Positions 1 through 12,223 of a stretch of 64,000 nt of DNA are shown here, in pieces. The position numbers were made by a program, and so were the translations under genes. The number at the start of each line of letters is the position of its first letter. Within the stretch, counting starts at the first letter, position 1. Where the stretch lies: assembly GCA_947034895.1 (NCBI GenBank), contig OX344763.1, positions 39,121,025 to 39,185,024 of the forward strand, read 5' to 3'. This stretch comes from Rhytidiadelphus loreus. Lineage: Eukaryota; Streptophyta; Bryopsida; Hypnales; Hylocomiaceae. The notes under the pieces were generated by a model that saw only the letters and a program-made list of their open reading frames with translations, was not told where the DNA came from and ran no database searches.

Positions 1-1890
1 TTCCATTTTCTGATTGGCAGAGCCACTACCATAGATGATACGAACCGCATTCCAATTGGCCATAGCACTATTGGCCATAAACCCCTTGAAGTTTGGGTTT
101 TCTATTCCGTGTCGTGACATGACAACATTCAAACATTTCTAAAAAAGCACTTGAATCTCGGTATCTTCTGATTACATATCGCATGTGGAAATGGTCATCA
201 CCTTTTTGTACTCGGGGTCATACACGTGGCAAGCCATTGTGGTCGAGTCCTTCACACGCTTCACGTGGTCAAACATCATCCACGCATTCTGTAGATTCCC
301 TCCTGGTTGCATGCAGTTCACCAGATCCACTCCACTCCCAGATCCTTCTGTAAACATCTTGAAAATGTACACCTTCTCCTTCCCTTGTTCAGGGAAAACG
401 CTGTCGTAAATGAATTCGAACTTTGCCTCATTTTTCATGGTCATAATGTTGTCGATGACGCCTCCACGATTATTTGAACGGAATGAAGATATCACGTTGC
501 GGATGTTCGGACTGCTTAAGTACTCAAAGTGGTCCATGACCTCTTCTAGTTCTTGTCCTTTCAACATCTTCTTCTCTCCCTCCTCATTGTGAAACAAATA
601 GGTTGTTAGGAAATCTTTACTAGCAGAGAGAGCAATTGCGGAGTTAGTAGCCAGAGGTGTTTTGGCCACCTGCTCCACAATGAGTCCACACATCTTCTCT
701 GCAGAGTCTCTGTACATGCCTTTTGCTACCAGATGACAATGATCTCCGATATGAATAGTAGCTCTACTCATTTTTGGATTATCACTACAACAATAGTAAA
801 TTCTAGCACTGCATGTTCTCAGACACGTAGGTGTAACTTTGCAAAGCTTACAAACTAACGTGCAATCTTTGGGAGCAGTATCCCCTATTGCAAAAGGAAA
901 GGTAGTACACCTGGTCTATTCTGTTTCATTGCGTTTTTTCGTCCTGTTCAAGTAATCGCACATTGGATTCACACAAGCAAGATGACCAGTGCAATATGAC
1001 TTATGGAACTTTAAGTTATCATAGTTGTGGATATTCGTAGTCAGAAGTTTGCACCAAGGATGCCCATCATAGCGCTTGTCCATCCCTTCTAAGTTCTTGG
1101 CTGCAGAGGAAGAAGAAGATGACCGGCATGGAGGCAACTCGAAGATGACATCACCATTGAATATTGGTGGAAGAAATTGCACATGATGGTGTTCCACAGC
1201 ATTTAGGTCCATCATGGACAATTCATTTCGAGATCGATGCATTGTGGCTAGTCTCTTCAAACACTCCATAATGCTTACTCTATCGGTTGGAGATGGATGC
1301 AACGAAGGACGTGAAAATAAGGACGGCAACTGACTTTGTGAAGGGGTACTACAGATTGACTTCATAAGAGTCATTTCCACCAAGGGAGTGTGGATAGAGC
1401 TTGTTTTCTTCTAAAGAATGAAGTCAGGAGACTCTCCTTCTAATTCACTAGATATTTCTATGATTGGATCTAATTTCTCAAGTTTCACCTTCCTGAGTAC
1501 TACGTGTTTTGGAAAGACCGGTTGAACTTCATGAGGTGGACTAGGTGAAACGGCGTGTGCGACATAAGGCATGTCTACTGTTGAATTATTAAATTGGCGG
1601 CTAAGAATCTCAGTAGAGGCAGCTAGAATAGAAAGAAGAAGCCCGTATGCTCTATAGTTTCCGGGAGCAAGGTACCAGCACTGCGTTTTGTCTTCCACAC
1701 TCCTCAAAACAGGAATAGATTGTTGTAACTGACCTGATTCAAACCTCTTTTCTTCTTCAACATAGATGGAGTCTTCTACAAATTTGAAACGGACATGGAG
1801 AAGGTGTGATAGAACTCTAGCATGTCCTCCATCATCTAATGGAAACACAATAGGGACCTCATGTCCATCTACTCGAATGCAAGCCATCAT
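1..1890 (-). pseudogene. Transposase-like relic, one frame with four internal stops, cut by window edge
   Basis: Reading right to left from an ATG at 1890, a single frame runs to the window edge. It is broken only by TAG at 1411-1413, TAG at 916-918, TAA at 172-174 and TAG at 139-141, and I see no frameshift. About 160 residues precede the first stop. The second block has a Cys/His-rich stretch (HKSYCTGHLACVNPMC, then further CxxC pairs after the 916 stop) that looks like a zinc-binding domain. The last part carries the block FKGFMANSAMANWNAVRIIY, which I associate with a transposase-like protein repeated many times in plant genomes, possibly Mutator-like. That assignment is from memory and is the weakest point. 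All four stops could come from CAG or CAA by C-to-T change. No TIRs were identified. It is most likely a dead transposon protein, not a host gene. Confidence 0.55.
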
Positions 1891-3125
1891 GTGTATACGT
1901 AGAGGAACTTCTAGGGAAAACGTCAGTGCATTCTACGTGGGAGATGAGATACAACAAAACTTCTGGAGTATGCTATTCCCTCCCTTCTCTTTATAGTTGC
2001 TATTCTAATTTGTTTATGAAGAAGCTTTTTATTGAGCCGCTTTGTCAGAGCCACTTTTGATTCTATCATGTAATGCTATAAAGGGAATATCTTTGTCATT
2101 CCTTTCACGTTAATTAAGCTCTTTCATTAACAACTATGTAGGATAATATCGAAACATAAATAGGTGGCTGGTCAAGGACAACACTGCACCCAAGCTACTC
2201 TATATCACCCTCAGAAGTATACAAGCTTCTTACCAAAATTGTAAGTCTACATACGTTAAGGAACACTTGAAGAATACAATATATTTTGAAGAGGATTACA
2301 AATAGATCCCAAGTGAAATAATAATTATTAAATTAGAATTGTAATTCACTTGAATTACATTAGAGGTGTACCATTACAATGTATCCATACATTGTGGTAA
2401 ATTTTTGATCCTAAACAATTGTAATTTGCCCCTGTCCATAATGAAGGAGGTGTAACTTTTGGAAGTTTTTAATATCCCATGTCATAGATGATACGATTTC
2501 GTCAGGAAACTGCCATACAACTACCAAATCTTATTGAGATTTCGTTGGACTGTGCACCTACAGATTTATGATACAGTAGGGTTTCTTTATGGGCGCAATT
2601 CATGAGGTCACCTACATAACGAATCGCTTGCTTCTAAAGATTTTGATTTTCCCTCGTGTGAAATCTGCCTCAAGACTTCGGGATTCTCTTGGACCACTTC
2701 AATGCCACATTGAATAAGCAAGTGAAAGTGGGCTACGGTTCATTAGTACTCGAAAATTGCAACGATATTGACGGTGATGTACACATGTCCTTATATTTCT
2801 TTATGAGCCTATAGTCCTTTCAAAGGATCCAATGATCTGACATTGTTCTTGGACGTACTTTGCATAGGCACAATCTCATCAACTATGACAGCCAATATAA
2901 TTTTGTGGCGATTCCATATCTTCAATTTTAAAAGAGCAACAATTATCTGTACAACACTCGTCAATTATTTGACATGCGATTGTCATCCCACCTAACTTAC
3001 ACTTCATTTTTAAGAACTACAAAATAGAAAGATAGTGTGCCATATAGTATCCATTCCTCTAGGTTCAGTTCTTGCAACCACTTGTAGTTGATATGTTTTG
3101 AGTCCATGTAGTCACCTTTTACCAC
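1891..3125. other. Intergenic, nothing recognised
   Basis: About 1.2 kb upstream of the transposase relic. There is no open frame of coding character, no tandem repeat and no clear inverted repeat. It may include the 5' part of the transposon. Confidence 0.5.
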
Positions 3126-3431
3126 ATGCATGTAGAGGCCCAGCTACCTCATATCTTTAGTCCCAAGCACCGGAAGAAGCGGAAGAGGCATAGTTCTTTT
3201 TATTTCTCATCTACAAAGGCATTGAAGAGATCTAGGATGACGAGAGGTAAGAGAGTGGTTTCAAGGACAGCGCAAAGCACAGGAGGAGATTCTCGAAAAG
3301 CTTTTACATTTGGATTTGGACATGTTGGCAGCCATGAAGATGTGCAAGTTAACAATGTTGATGCGGTTCAAGAAATGTCCGAGGAGGCCAATAGTGAACA
3401 ACAAGATGCAAGAGAAGTCGAAGTAGTTAAC
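3126..3431 (+). CDS. Possible first coding exon of the methyltransferase-like gene
   Basis: An open stretch of 102 codons begins at ATG 3126, with a second in-frame ATG at 3237. It ends at a good donor (AAC|gtaaga, intron from 3432) in phase 0. The product starts basic (KHRKKRKRH, KRSRMTRGKR) and ends acidic (EMSEEANSEQQDAREVEVV), which suggests a nuclear, disordered N-terminus. The phase matches the incoming phase of the exon at 17889, and the acidic, Ser-poor style resembles that gene. It could therefore be its first exon, separated by a 14.5-kb intron filled with transposons. No domain is recognised. It could equally be an unrelated fragment. Confidence 0.3.
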
Positions 3432-5756
3432 GTAAGACTCCTTTGCCCCCTTACTATTATTTAGAACTATCCTTTCTTAATATTCATCTAATGACTTCAA
3501 AATTTTCGACAGTACGCTTATGGTTTAGTATTTATTCATCCCACATCTCCTACTTCTCTAGAACTTCTCAATAGACCTTATTTGTGGACGAAGGTTAGGG
3601 GATTTCAAATAGAACTCGCTCTATAAGAGAATACAATTGTAGACATATATTATTTTGAAACACAAATTTTCTATTGCCTTCACTTATGTATAGAAGGTGC
3701 TCATTGTAAGAGGTGAGCCATATTAGAACCCTATGCTCTTTATTTTTAAGTCATAAAAATTCTCGAGCTATTTCAGGAAAGCTTTATTAATTTATAAAAT
3801 CAATTACGCTATATGTCAATTACACATGTCTTGGGAACCAAAAATACATCTTTGCACAAAATTATGTCCCAAGTGTCGGTTTAGGGTCCCCAAGATGGAC
3901 ATAATGAGGACTGATGCTGGCGCTGAAGATGGCGCCAATGCTGGCACTGAGGCTGGCGATGCTAGCGCCGACTTAAGTTGCGCAGGTGGGGGAATCCCAA
4001 AGGGTATCAAGCTGGTGGGCATCCCAGAAGGAATGTCAAGTGGTGGGACTGCCTGGTGACTGTGAGCCCCAAATTCGTCACTTGGGACTCATTGTTTTCT
4101 TTTTTTTTAGTTTATTACGAATTAAGGCATAAAGTACTACAAAAAGCCCAAAAAAGAGTGTAGAACCAAAATAGGTATGTCACGTACCAGTATAGCATTT
4201 GGTCATAAATAGCCTTTTATCCATAGATTACCCATAAAACCCACTTGTATATAGGTTAGAACCCGTAATTAGTGGGAAACAATAGGGCTACTGGGAACTT
4301 ACCCAAAATAGCCCAAAACCTAGTGCATGTGACCATGATAGGCTAAATTAAGTCTTAGGAGAGTGGGGGAGGTCTCCACATAAATCACCAAACATAGGTT
4401 CTAGTTTCCCCATTCCACCGACGAAACATTAGGAATCCAAATTGTTAGCTTGCAGGTGTTACTTGTCCCAGACAGGCCGCATGGAGGAATCCACAGCCGC
4501 CGGATAGTGTTCTCGGATCTGGAGCATGTCGGGATGTCCACGGCAAAACCCATTCGCCAAGATTCCCTCACATGTGAAAGATTCCCTGACTGCCGGTGAT
4601 TCAACCGAAGTTAGTTTTCACCACGCCACCAACTGTGTGCCAGAATAGCCTAAGACTTGGCACGTGGCTTGGGGGACTCCATGAGAGGTTCCCCAAAAAG
4701 TCTCGGTTTTTTCTGATCTCCAAAGGATCTTTTTCCAAGCGGTCAACCGCCAAAGGCCATGTGGGGAAATTCATGGAAAATACCCAGGCCGCGGTAAAAT
4801 CTCACTAAAAATTAGACTAGCATCTTTTATGTTAATAACGCGCCCTGACAAATTTCATGGTGTTCCAATAGCGGGAAGCAGTCGAAATTGACAACATCCC
4901 CCCAATTAATATTTACGGCAGGATCCTTGCGGGGTTGACCGGCGTCCCGGGAGCGTACGAAGTCGGAACGAAGACATCAAGGAGCCTTTTCTTACTCCCT
5001 AGAGCCTCCCCAACAACCCTAGCTAGTTACCCAAGCCAAAAGAGGTAAACCCCAAAAGTTAGGTTTTTACCCTTTCAATTGGCTCCAGTTGGCACTAGTT
5101 TCCGAGGGTTTTTTTGTGATAGAAATAGGGGTAGACAGTCCTTTAGGCTAAAAATGGCATTCTGAAGCCATTGGCGCAATCCATTTGCAATTCCGAGCTA
5201 AACTCCAAAAGTTAGAGACTAGGACCAGCGTAAAACCCAAAATTAGGTGAAAATCTTAAATTTGGATGAAAATCCGGATGGATGAGGTTACTCGTCGAGG
5301 GGGGGAGTGGGCCCTTGGAAACCTATAAAAGGGGGCCCTTCTCTCTCCCAAAACACCCCCAATACTTGTTTTGGGTCCGTGGGTCCAAGTTATCTTGGCA
5401 TTTTTGGCAGTTAGGCCAAAAAACCTCTACGGTGTTTTCGGAGCACTTTTGGCTCTCGTTGTTGTTCTATTTGCAGCTTTTAAAGGTCCTTGGAGTCCTT
5501 CTTCTCGTACGTATGTACTTTGTGTGTTTTCTTTGGCCTTCTTTTGGTCCCATTTGAAGAGTCTTTGGTGAAGTTTATCTTGTGTCGTGCACTAACCCCA
5601 GAGTAACCCCCCACCGTACCTTGGCGATGCCGCTTTGGGGGGCCTCTGGTGCATAAAGTCTCTTAACGTTACTATCTTGCATGTACATGTGCCTTAGAAG
5701 AAAGATCTAACCCTAGTAACCCTTTTCCTTGTTGTGAGGACCCCACCCTTCGGGGG

Positions 5757-6060
5757 ACGGCGAAGCTTTGACCTTGTGACCCCTTGAGTCCTAAAGAGTG
5801 TGTTAAAACGAGTCCTAGACGGCGGAGCTTTGAATCCCAAACCCTGGCAAGTCCTAAAGTCGGTGTTAAAACCGATTCTACGGCGAAGCTTTGGACCTGG
5901 GAAGGTCTAAGTTCCAAAAGTTTAGTTCCCAAGATCTTCTTGGGAAAGATTAAAGTTTAGCTCCCAAGATACCCCCTAGGTGGTAGAAAGGCGGAAGAAC
6001 CCCCCATAGGATAGCTTGGTTAACTCTCAGTTCATCCCTCAACGGCGAAGCTCTGCCCTC
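5757..6060. repeat. About 61-bp tandem repeat, GGCGAAGCTTTG family
   Basis: The motif ACGGCGAAGCTTTG and variants recurs near 5757, 5818 and 5879, followed each time by a CCTAAAG...GTTAAAAC segment. A further diverged copy (GGCGAAGCTCTG) lies near 6042. Copies are imperfect. The reading frames across it are artefacts of the repeat. Confidence 0.6.
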
Positions 6061-6300
6061 AAAAACGTCACATTTAGTCCAGCCCTTGTTTTACCCTGAC
6101 CACAAAAAGTAATATCCAGTTTAGTTTTTAGCTGAGTGGGTTCCCATACGGGAACCCGAGAGGAGGGATTTAGAAAGGAAAAAAACCCAGACCAGCCAGC
6201 CACCAATACCAGACCAGCCACCAGCACCAGTACCGGGGCAGCTCGGCAGCGGGACCGATAGCCAGCCCGGCAACAGTACCGGCAGCAGTACCGGCAGGGC

Positions 6301-6495
6301 ATCGGGGGAGTCCAAGGGGCTCGGGCTGGGGAGTCGGGGAGTCCAGGGAGCTTGGGCGGGAAGTCCAGGGAGCTTGGGCGAGGAGTCGGGGAGTCCAGGG
6401 AGCTTGGGCGGGGAATCGAGGAGTCCAGGGGGCTCGGGCTGGGGAGTCCAGGGAGCTTGGGCTGGGAAGTCCAGGGGTGCTTGGGCTGGGGATCG
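6301..6495. repeat. G-rich minisatellite, GGGAGTCCAGGGAGCTTGGG family
   Basis: Eight or so imperfect copies of a 24-38 bp unit built on GGAGTCCAGGGAGCTTGGGC follow one another, ending in a run of G near 6510. Strong G/C strand asymmetry suggests it could form G-quadruplexes. Pro- or Gly-rich frames here are by-products. Confidence 0.7.
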
Positions 6496-7436
6496 GGGGA
6501 GTCCAAAAAGGGGGGGGGGAAGGAGAAATCCTCACCTCAACTAAATTCAGCACTACGGGACGATGCCCTGCGGGGCCCCACCACACCTTTTTTTTGGGTT
6601 TTCATCACACTAAGATTGAAAACCGGAGGTCTAGTAGAAGACTAACGAAAGACCAACTCAAGGCTAAAGGAAGAAGGGGGGAAGAGAAGTCGCCATCCTA
6701 CGCGTCCAAACCTGCACAACCTCTCAAGGTTCCTCGCCAACAAGCCACCTCACACAATGATGACAAAATTAGGAAGGGGGTAGTTATAGGAGAGGAAGAA
6801 AGGAGAGACGATAAATAGTGTTGCGTCATAGGATTAGGTAGAAAATCTCAAAAGCTTCTTACAACCATTAGGAAAGAGATTAGGATGACACCAAAATGAC
6901 GACGTAAGGGAATAGGTGACTCTTCCATTAGATTAGCGTCATATGGTGTAAGGTCTCATTTAAAGGGTTGGTAGGAATAGTGTTGAAGTAAAAGAAAAAG
7001 AGACAAGGAGAAAGGAAGGGACCATTAAGGGTCTTTAGAGTGTGCCACTTCGCCGAAGACTAAGCCGTGGGCATTTTACTACTTCAAAATACGTGTCAAC
7101 TATGGAATACGAGCACGCGGTCGGAGGTATGGAGGAAAATGCCGCGCATGCCCACGACGATTAGGTGAGTCAGTAAACCAATCCCCGGGGCTTTCTTTCG
7201 TTTAATTTACGCTGAACCCTGTTAGGTAGCGATTAATTTCGATTAGCAAATAGGAATTAAGGGGGGGGGAAACCTTGAGCTGAGACATAGAAGTTTATCA
7301 ATAGGACTCGAAGTATCCCAGCCCATTTCATATGTAGAAGTTGACCATAAAAGCAACCAAATTAGACTAAGATAGGGTAGGACTAGGAACCAATAACCGT
7401 TAAGGTCAGAACTAAACCAAGAAATAAAACACTAGA

Positions 7437-7660
7437 TCAAGACAAAATAATTAAATTAGAAGATTAAATTAGGAGATAAATTAGATAAAAGATAAATTAA
7501 ATTAGAAGATTAAATTAGGAGATAAATTAGGAAAGAAGATAAATTAAATTAAGAAATTAAATTAGGAAAAAAGGATAAATTAAATTAGGGAATTAAAATT
7601 AGGAAAAAAAAGGATAAATTGAATTAGGAAAAAAGATAACTTAGATTAGGAAAAAAACCA
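7437..7660. repeat. AT-rich short tandem repeat, GATAAATTAAATTAG family
   Basis: Variants of AAATTAGGAGATAAATTAG and AAATTAGGAAAAAAGATAA repeat irregularly for about 220 bp. The + strand is almost free of C. Confidence 0.7.
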
Positions 7661-8630
7661 ATCAACTTAGGAAACCATGGAAGGGACTTAGGTAATCCCT
7701 CCTCAGTCTTAGGAAAGGTCAATTAGCCTCAGATTCCCATAGATTAGGATAGATTCGGTGGTAGTTCGCATAGGCTGCCGTTAGGGGACGGTTAGTCCGA
7801 ACTATTCCCTCGCCAATTGGGGGCAACTCCATTGTCACCTGCGAAAACTAGGAACTTAGTAAAGAAGATCCATTGCTTGGAAGGCACAATGGACCGACGC
7901 TTAGTCACCCGTTAGGTTAGAATTTAGTTAACCCCTAGAACCTGGTTGTGTCCGATTAATTACCAAGGGTGGGTAATTAAGCGCCCACAGTGACCGGGAT
8001 AAATTAACCGCCTGCATCGACATCCTTTGTTGAACCTCCATCAATGCGTTTACAATCTAGCGTCAAATTTGGAAATTTCATAATTTTCAAATTAAAGTGA
8101 TTCATGCATGCCGCATGTGGCGGTTAATTGGTGAAAGTTTCCACTAAAGACTAGAGCAAGTCTTACCCCGCATGCATACAAGAACCACATAAGCCCGAAC
8201 AGTGATTTTGAAGCAACCCTCAATTGTGAACCTGACCTTCATACTCTGTTCTCGTACTTGCAGCAGGGAAAGATGACGAGAAACACGCGGAGCCGCTCGG
8301 GACAAGCCGAATCCCCTTCGCTTGCAGCTTGCGGAAGGCAGACCCCAAGTCGGGTGAATGCACAGGTATGCACAGCAGCTTCCGAACCCACCACTCGACC
8401 TCTCATCTTTTGCTGTCGATTTCCACGGTTGGTGACACTGTCTAAGCATGTCGGTTTCAAGGGGAGAATTGGTGAACCAGTCTTTGCATTTCGACTGCCT
8501 CCCTAGTTTCAATGCCTCCATTGCTGACCATAGACTACCGTACCGCTTTCCCCGCTTCAAGAATTCGCGAGCTTGAAAGTATGCAGGTTGAGCAGCTTTG
8601 AAGTCGGCAGCGTTGAGCCAAATATAAGTC

Positions 8631-8775
8631 CCCGAATCATTCGGCACGAGAAGATCTGCCGAGCAGAATCTCAGTCTCCCGAATCATTCGGCACGAGGAG
8701 ATCCCTGAGCAAAATCTCAGTCCCCCGAATCATTTGGCACGAGGAGATCCCCCGAGAAGAATCTCAGTCCCCCGC
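8631..8775. repeat. 46-47 bp tandem repeat, three copies
   Basis: Copies start at 8631, 8678 and 8724 with CCCGAATCATTCGGCACGAG. Each contains the short palindrome CCGAATCATTCGG and continues with GAGATC...AATCTCAGTC. The third copy has one change (CATTTGG). It lies just upstream of the first palindromic repeat. Confidence 0.8.
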
Positions 8776-8802
8776 AGTCCCTATCTAATCGGGTCGAGGC
8801 CG

Positions 8803-8900
8803 AGTACCTGTTTCCAGGGGTCGGACAGGCCCTCTCCGGGGTTCAGTCAAATCCGACTAATCCTAGGAGAGGGTCAGTCGAACCTCAGGAAACGGGTACT
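8803..8900. repeat. 98-bp palindromic repeat, copy 1
   Basis: The segment from AGTACC to GGGTACT folds on itself almost end to end. Arms include GTTTCC, a GGGGTCGG block, CCCTCTCC, and a central CAGTCAAATCCGACTAATCC. The core is a diverged version of GTCGGATCCGAC. It shares the core and the GACCCC-type blocks with the other three copies, but the sequence between blocks is its own. Function unknown. Confidence 0.75.
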
Positions 8901-9109
8901 GGGTAGATTATGTTGCGTCATTTGCTGTCTGAAATTCAGGATGGCCTCCTTCAAACAGTGATACCTTCCGATCGACTTGTTTCCTTCCAATGGATGCGTT
9001 TCTTTCTGATCGATGCGGTTCTTTCCTAGGCCTCCAGCTGACTATGGTTCAGGATTTGGAATATGTTTGTGTGAATCCGCAGGTTATGTTTATCTTTGGT
9101 CTACAGTCG

Positions 9110-9262
9110 GATTTTGGTTGTGGGTTAGTCGGGTTTTGGTTGTGGGTTAGTTGGGTTGTGGTTGTGGGTTAGTTGGGTTGTGGTTGTGGGTTAGTTGGGT
9201 TGTAGTTGTGGGTGAGTTGGGTTGTGGTTGTGGGTTAGTTGGGTTGTAGTTGTGGGTTTTGG
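9110..9262. repeat. G/T-rich minisatellite, GGGTTAGTTGGGTTGTGGTT
   Basis: About seven copies of a 20-22 bp unit made only of G, T and a few A. Strand asymmetry is extreme. The unit contains GGGTTAG, one base different from the plant telomere repeat TTTAGGG, but it is not a telomeric array. Confidence 0.8.
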
Positions 9263-9469
9263 TTATGGTTTATTTGGGTTCGAGGTTTTCGCAAGCTGCT
9301 GGTGGTTTTCAGAAAATGACGTTGCTTGAAGGTTTGAGATCCTGAAGGAGGGCCTTGTTTGTCCCCGTTGTTTCTAGAATGAAGTTCTTGTTTACCGAAA
9401 CTGTGTGTCAGCGTTGTATCTAGAATGGGGTTCTTGTTTATCGAAATTGGGGGGTACGCAGGACTCTCA

Positions 9470-9523
9470 CTGGGGGTCAATCGGATCCGACTGATCCCAA
9501 ACGTGGATTTGTCTGACCCCCAG
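9470..9523. repeat. Palindromic repeat, copy 2 (short)
   Basis: Arms CTGGGGGTCA and TGACCCCCAG flank a centre with ATCGGATCCGACTGATCC. Beyond these 54 bp the arms no longer pair well, so this copy is truncated or diverged compared with the 98-bp copies. Confidence 0.7.
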
Positions 9524-10079
9524 AAATGGATTCAAAACTTATTTCTGGGGCCGTCTTGCTTCAGCACTATATTGTAATCGTCGTTTGTCCTCGTTCATTG
9601 ACGTGGGTTGTCATTCGTCGTCATTTGTCCAAGGTTGTTTTCATTTGTCTAAAATGACCATGATCAGATGACATTTTGGATTTTCATCCATCCAGGTTCT
9701 AATTTTCTTTTTCATCGGTGACACTTTGTCCAACTTTGTACATTCAACCTTGTATGTGTAGCCAAATTTATTTGTAATTGTATTTTAATGTTCTGATATG
9801 AATTATAAGTGTTTAAAAACGTGATCATGGGATAATGAGGACCAATTTAAGGGGGTCCACCAAACTCATATCTAGGATCAGTCGGATCCGACCAGGGTTG
9901 TCTTGTCTGACATATTTTTGGGTTTAGGCGTCGTGTATGACGTCTGACGTCGCGTGTCGCGTGTCACCAAGTGTCGAGTTTACTTGACATCGCGTCGCGG
10001 AGGGGTAAAAAAATTTACCCCACGGTAAATAGATTTTGCCTACGTGGCAAGGTTTACAAAATGACGTGGAAAGCCAACT

Positions 10080-10312
10080 TGGGCGACTGCGGGTAGGGGC
10101 GCATGTACTTCAACCTTGGGCGACCGCGGATGGGGGCGCGTGCAAGTACAAATGGGGCGAGTACGGGTTCTAAAATTAGGGCGACTGCTGGTCCAGGGGG
10201 GCAACTGCTGGTCTAGGGGGGCGACCTCTGGTCCAAGGGGGCGACTGCTGGTCCAAGGGGGCGACCTCTGGTCCAAGGGGGCGACTGCTGGTCCAGGGGG
10301 GCGACCTCCTTG
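10080..10312. repeat. Subterminal GGGCGAC repeats of the hAT-like element, left arm
   Basis: From 10185 a 20-bp unit of the form GGGGCGACTGCTGGTCCA repeats about seven times, with CTG and CCT variants tending to alternate. Looser copies (GGGCGACTGCGGG, GGGCGACCGCGG) precede it. The right arm has matching GTCGCCCC and CAGTCGCC motifs at 17058-17102. Subterminal repeats are typical transposase-binding regions in hAT elements. Confidence 0.7.
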
Positions 10313-11774
10313 TTGCAATTGTCAAAAAACACTCAAAACTGCCATTTTTGTGCAAATTGCAAAGAGAAAAAAAAATTAGAATGGTATTTTTTTTCCATAT
10401 GTTACCATAGGATCTTGCAATAGAATAGTTAGAGAATGCATGGAAAAAATTTCAGACATTTTGACCACATTGATTGCAAGATAAATGCATTCAAAGTGAA
10501 GAAATTGTGTTTTTTTGGCACAATGGCAAACTAGTTTAAGACTTCAAATCTTCTTAACTTAAATAGTTTGAATTGTAGATCTTGAATTTAGTTTTTTCTC
10601 ATCATTCAAAATTGAGTTGAAAATATAGAAAAAATAAAAGTTTAAAATATAATGTAATTTTCATTATTTAAAAATTTATTTAGTAGAAGAAGGTATCATA
10701 GAGGGAAAAACTAAATCATTAATAGCTCTAAGATGGAATTAAAACTCACGAATTCCAATAGTGAGATTGTTCTAACAATCAATGTTGATTTGGTGGACTT
10801 ATTTGTTTTGAATTTTTCTGAAAATTGAACTCAGAAACAAATCCTATACCTATATTTTACAAATCAATATTATAATTGCTTGCAAAACAAGATGCTCTAC
10901 AACTTCTTGGCAACCTCTTCATATCATAAATCCAAATGAAATGAATAAAAGCTTTCCATATGAAAATAAAATAAAATATATGAGAAAAAAAATTAATTTT
11001 TAATTCAAATTTTTCAAGATTTGTTTTTGCTCATCCAAATGATTTAATTTAGATCAAAGCTAATTGTTGTATAATTCTTGCTCCTAAGCACCAATTAAAA
11101 TTAAAATTACATTCCTAGAAAGCTAATTTTTTTTTCCTATCTTTTCATAAAAATTTGACCATATAGGAACTTGGCCAAAATCCATTTGCCCCTTGTGAAG
11201 ACAATGAGAATTTAGAGATTAACATCCTATCAGTGTATTATTTAACAAGTGGATTTTAAATTTGAACACCCTCTGAAGATTTGTATAAAAACATTCCTAT
11301 TTGATTTTGTCTATTCTCTATGCATCATCATACTTATGTATAATTTACCACCTTCATCTAAAATTTAAAAATAGAGGAAAGAGATTTAAATTAGAGCTTC
11401 TCCTCTTGAATTACGCAAATCTCTAAAAGTCATCCTACCAGGGAATTATTTATGAAGTAGATTTTAAAATACAAAATAATAAAATGTAGATTTTAGAAAG
11501 AGCTTTCCATTTTGAATTTCACTATCTTCCATGTATCATCAATTCATCATACTCATGTATTATTTACCACTTTAATTTCAAGCTTAAAAATTAGAAGAAA
11601 GAGATTTAAATAAGAATTATTCCATTTGATTTAATATATGCAATCTCAAATAATCATCCTATGGGAGTATTATTTATCAAATGTATTTCAAAATACAAAA
11701 TAATGAATGGAGATATTTGCAATACCTTCCCCATTTAATTTTCTCGATTCTCCAAGCATCCTTGTACTCAACTA

Positions 11775-12223
11775 CACTAAAGATGATATTTAGTGTCTTG
11801 TACACTAAATACAAAGGCATACACTAAAAGCCAATTACTCTATGAAAGTAAGTAACATTAAATGTCAATTCAAACACTAAATGTGAACCAGAGTTGTCAT
11901 ATCAGACGGAATATCACTGTTCACCGACAAAATCGGACCGATTAGGGCTAACCGGCTGCAAACTTCAGAGCCTTGTAACTTTTGCAAAAATTCTTCAAAT
12001 AAGGAAAATGAGATGTTTTTCGGCATCTAAAAAAATTGTAGATGCCGAAAAACATCTCATTTTCCTTATTTGAAGAACTTTTGCAAAAGTTACAAGGCTC
12101 TGAAGTTTGCAGCCGGCACATTCAAGTCTAACACTAATTGTGGACAAGTTCAGATTTAGTGTTGTAGCTAGTAGGGGGGTAAAAACACTAAATGTCACTC
12201 AACACTAAATATCATCTTTAGTA
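11775..12223. mobile_element. MITE with TA target duplication, nested in the 223-bp array
   Basis: Ends CACTAAAGATGATATTTAGTG and, inverted, TACTAAAGATGATATTTAGTG. Neighbouring array units give the empty site CAACTACTTATGAAT. Comparison with it shows an inserted 449 bp and a duplicated TA (a TAC reading is also possible). TA duplication points to the Tc1/mariner group, though the subterminal ACACTAAAT repeats are not specific. It carries a 78-bp hairpin at 11952-12116. Confidence 0.7.
11952..12116. repeat. Long hairpin, 78-bp arms, 9-nt loop
   Basis: Arms 11952-12029 and 12039-12116 are reverse complements with one mismatch (CCGGCTGCAAAC... against ...GTTTGCAGCCGG). Transcription would give a nearly perfect double-stranded RNA, a possible small-RNA source. 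It lies inside the TA-flanked MITE. Confidence 0.85.

Larger units (their letters stand above)
3465..8140. other. Degenerate repeat-rich region, possible old retroelement
   Basis: No credible gene. The base composition is patchy, with GC-rich minisatellites near 5.7-6.5 kb and AT-rich repeats near 7.4-7.7 kb. A TATA-like box (CCTATAAAAGG) lies near 5320, followed by a C/T-rich stretch, as in an LTR promoter. The sequence near 4060 (TGTGAGCCCC) could be an LTR start. I could not find a matching second LTR, a primer-binding site or any gag/pol frame, so the retroelement idea is weak. Confidence 0.3.

Noticed and set aside
6039..6818. Pro- and Gly-rich frames on both strands
   Set aside because: By-products of a G-rich minisatellite.
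4040..8100. Full-length LTR retrotransposon
   Set aside because: No second LTR, primer-binding site or gag/pol frame could be found; only a TATA-like box and a TGTGAGCCCC start.
8144..8647. A 167-codon frame on the - strand
   Set aside because: It overlaps the tandem repeat start, has no recognisable domain and no splice context; possibly a retroelement remnant but unsupported.
8631..8750. ATTCGGCACGAG resembles a cDNA cloning adapter
   Set aside because: It occurs three times within a diverged tandem repeat whose rest has nothing to do with an adapter, so contamination is unlikely.
9110..9262. Interstitial telomere repeat
   Set aside because: The unit GGGTTAGTTGGGTTGT is not TTTAGGG and is interrupted; it is a G/T minisatellite.
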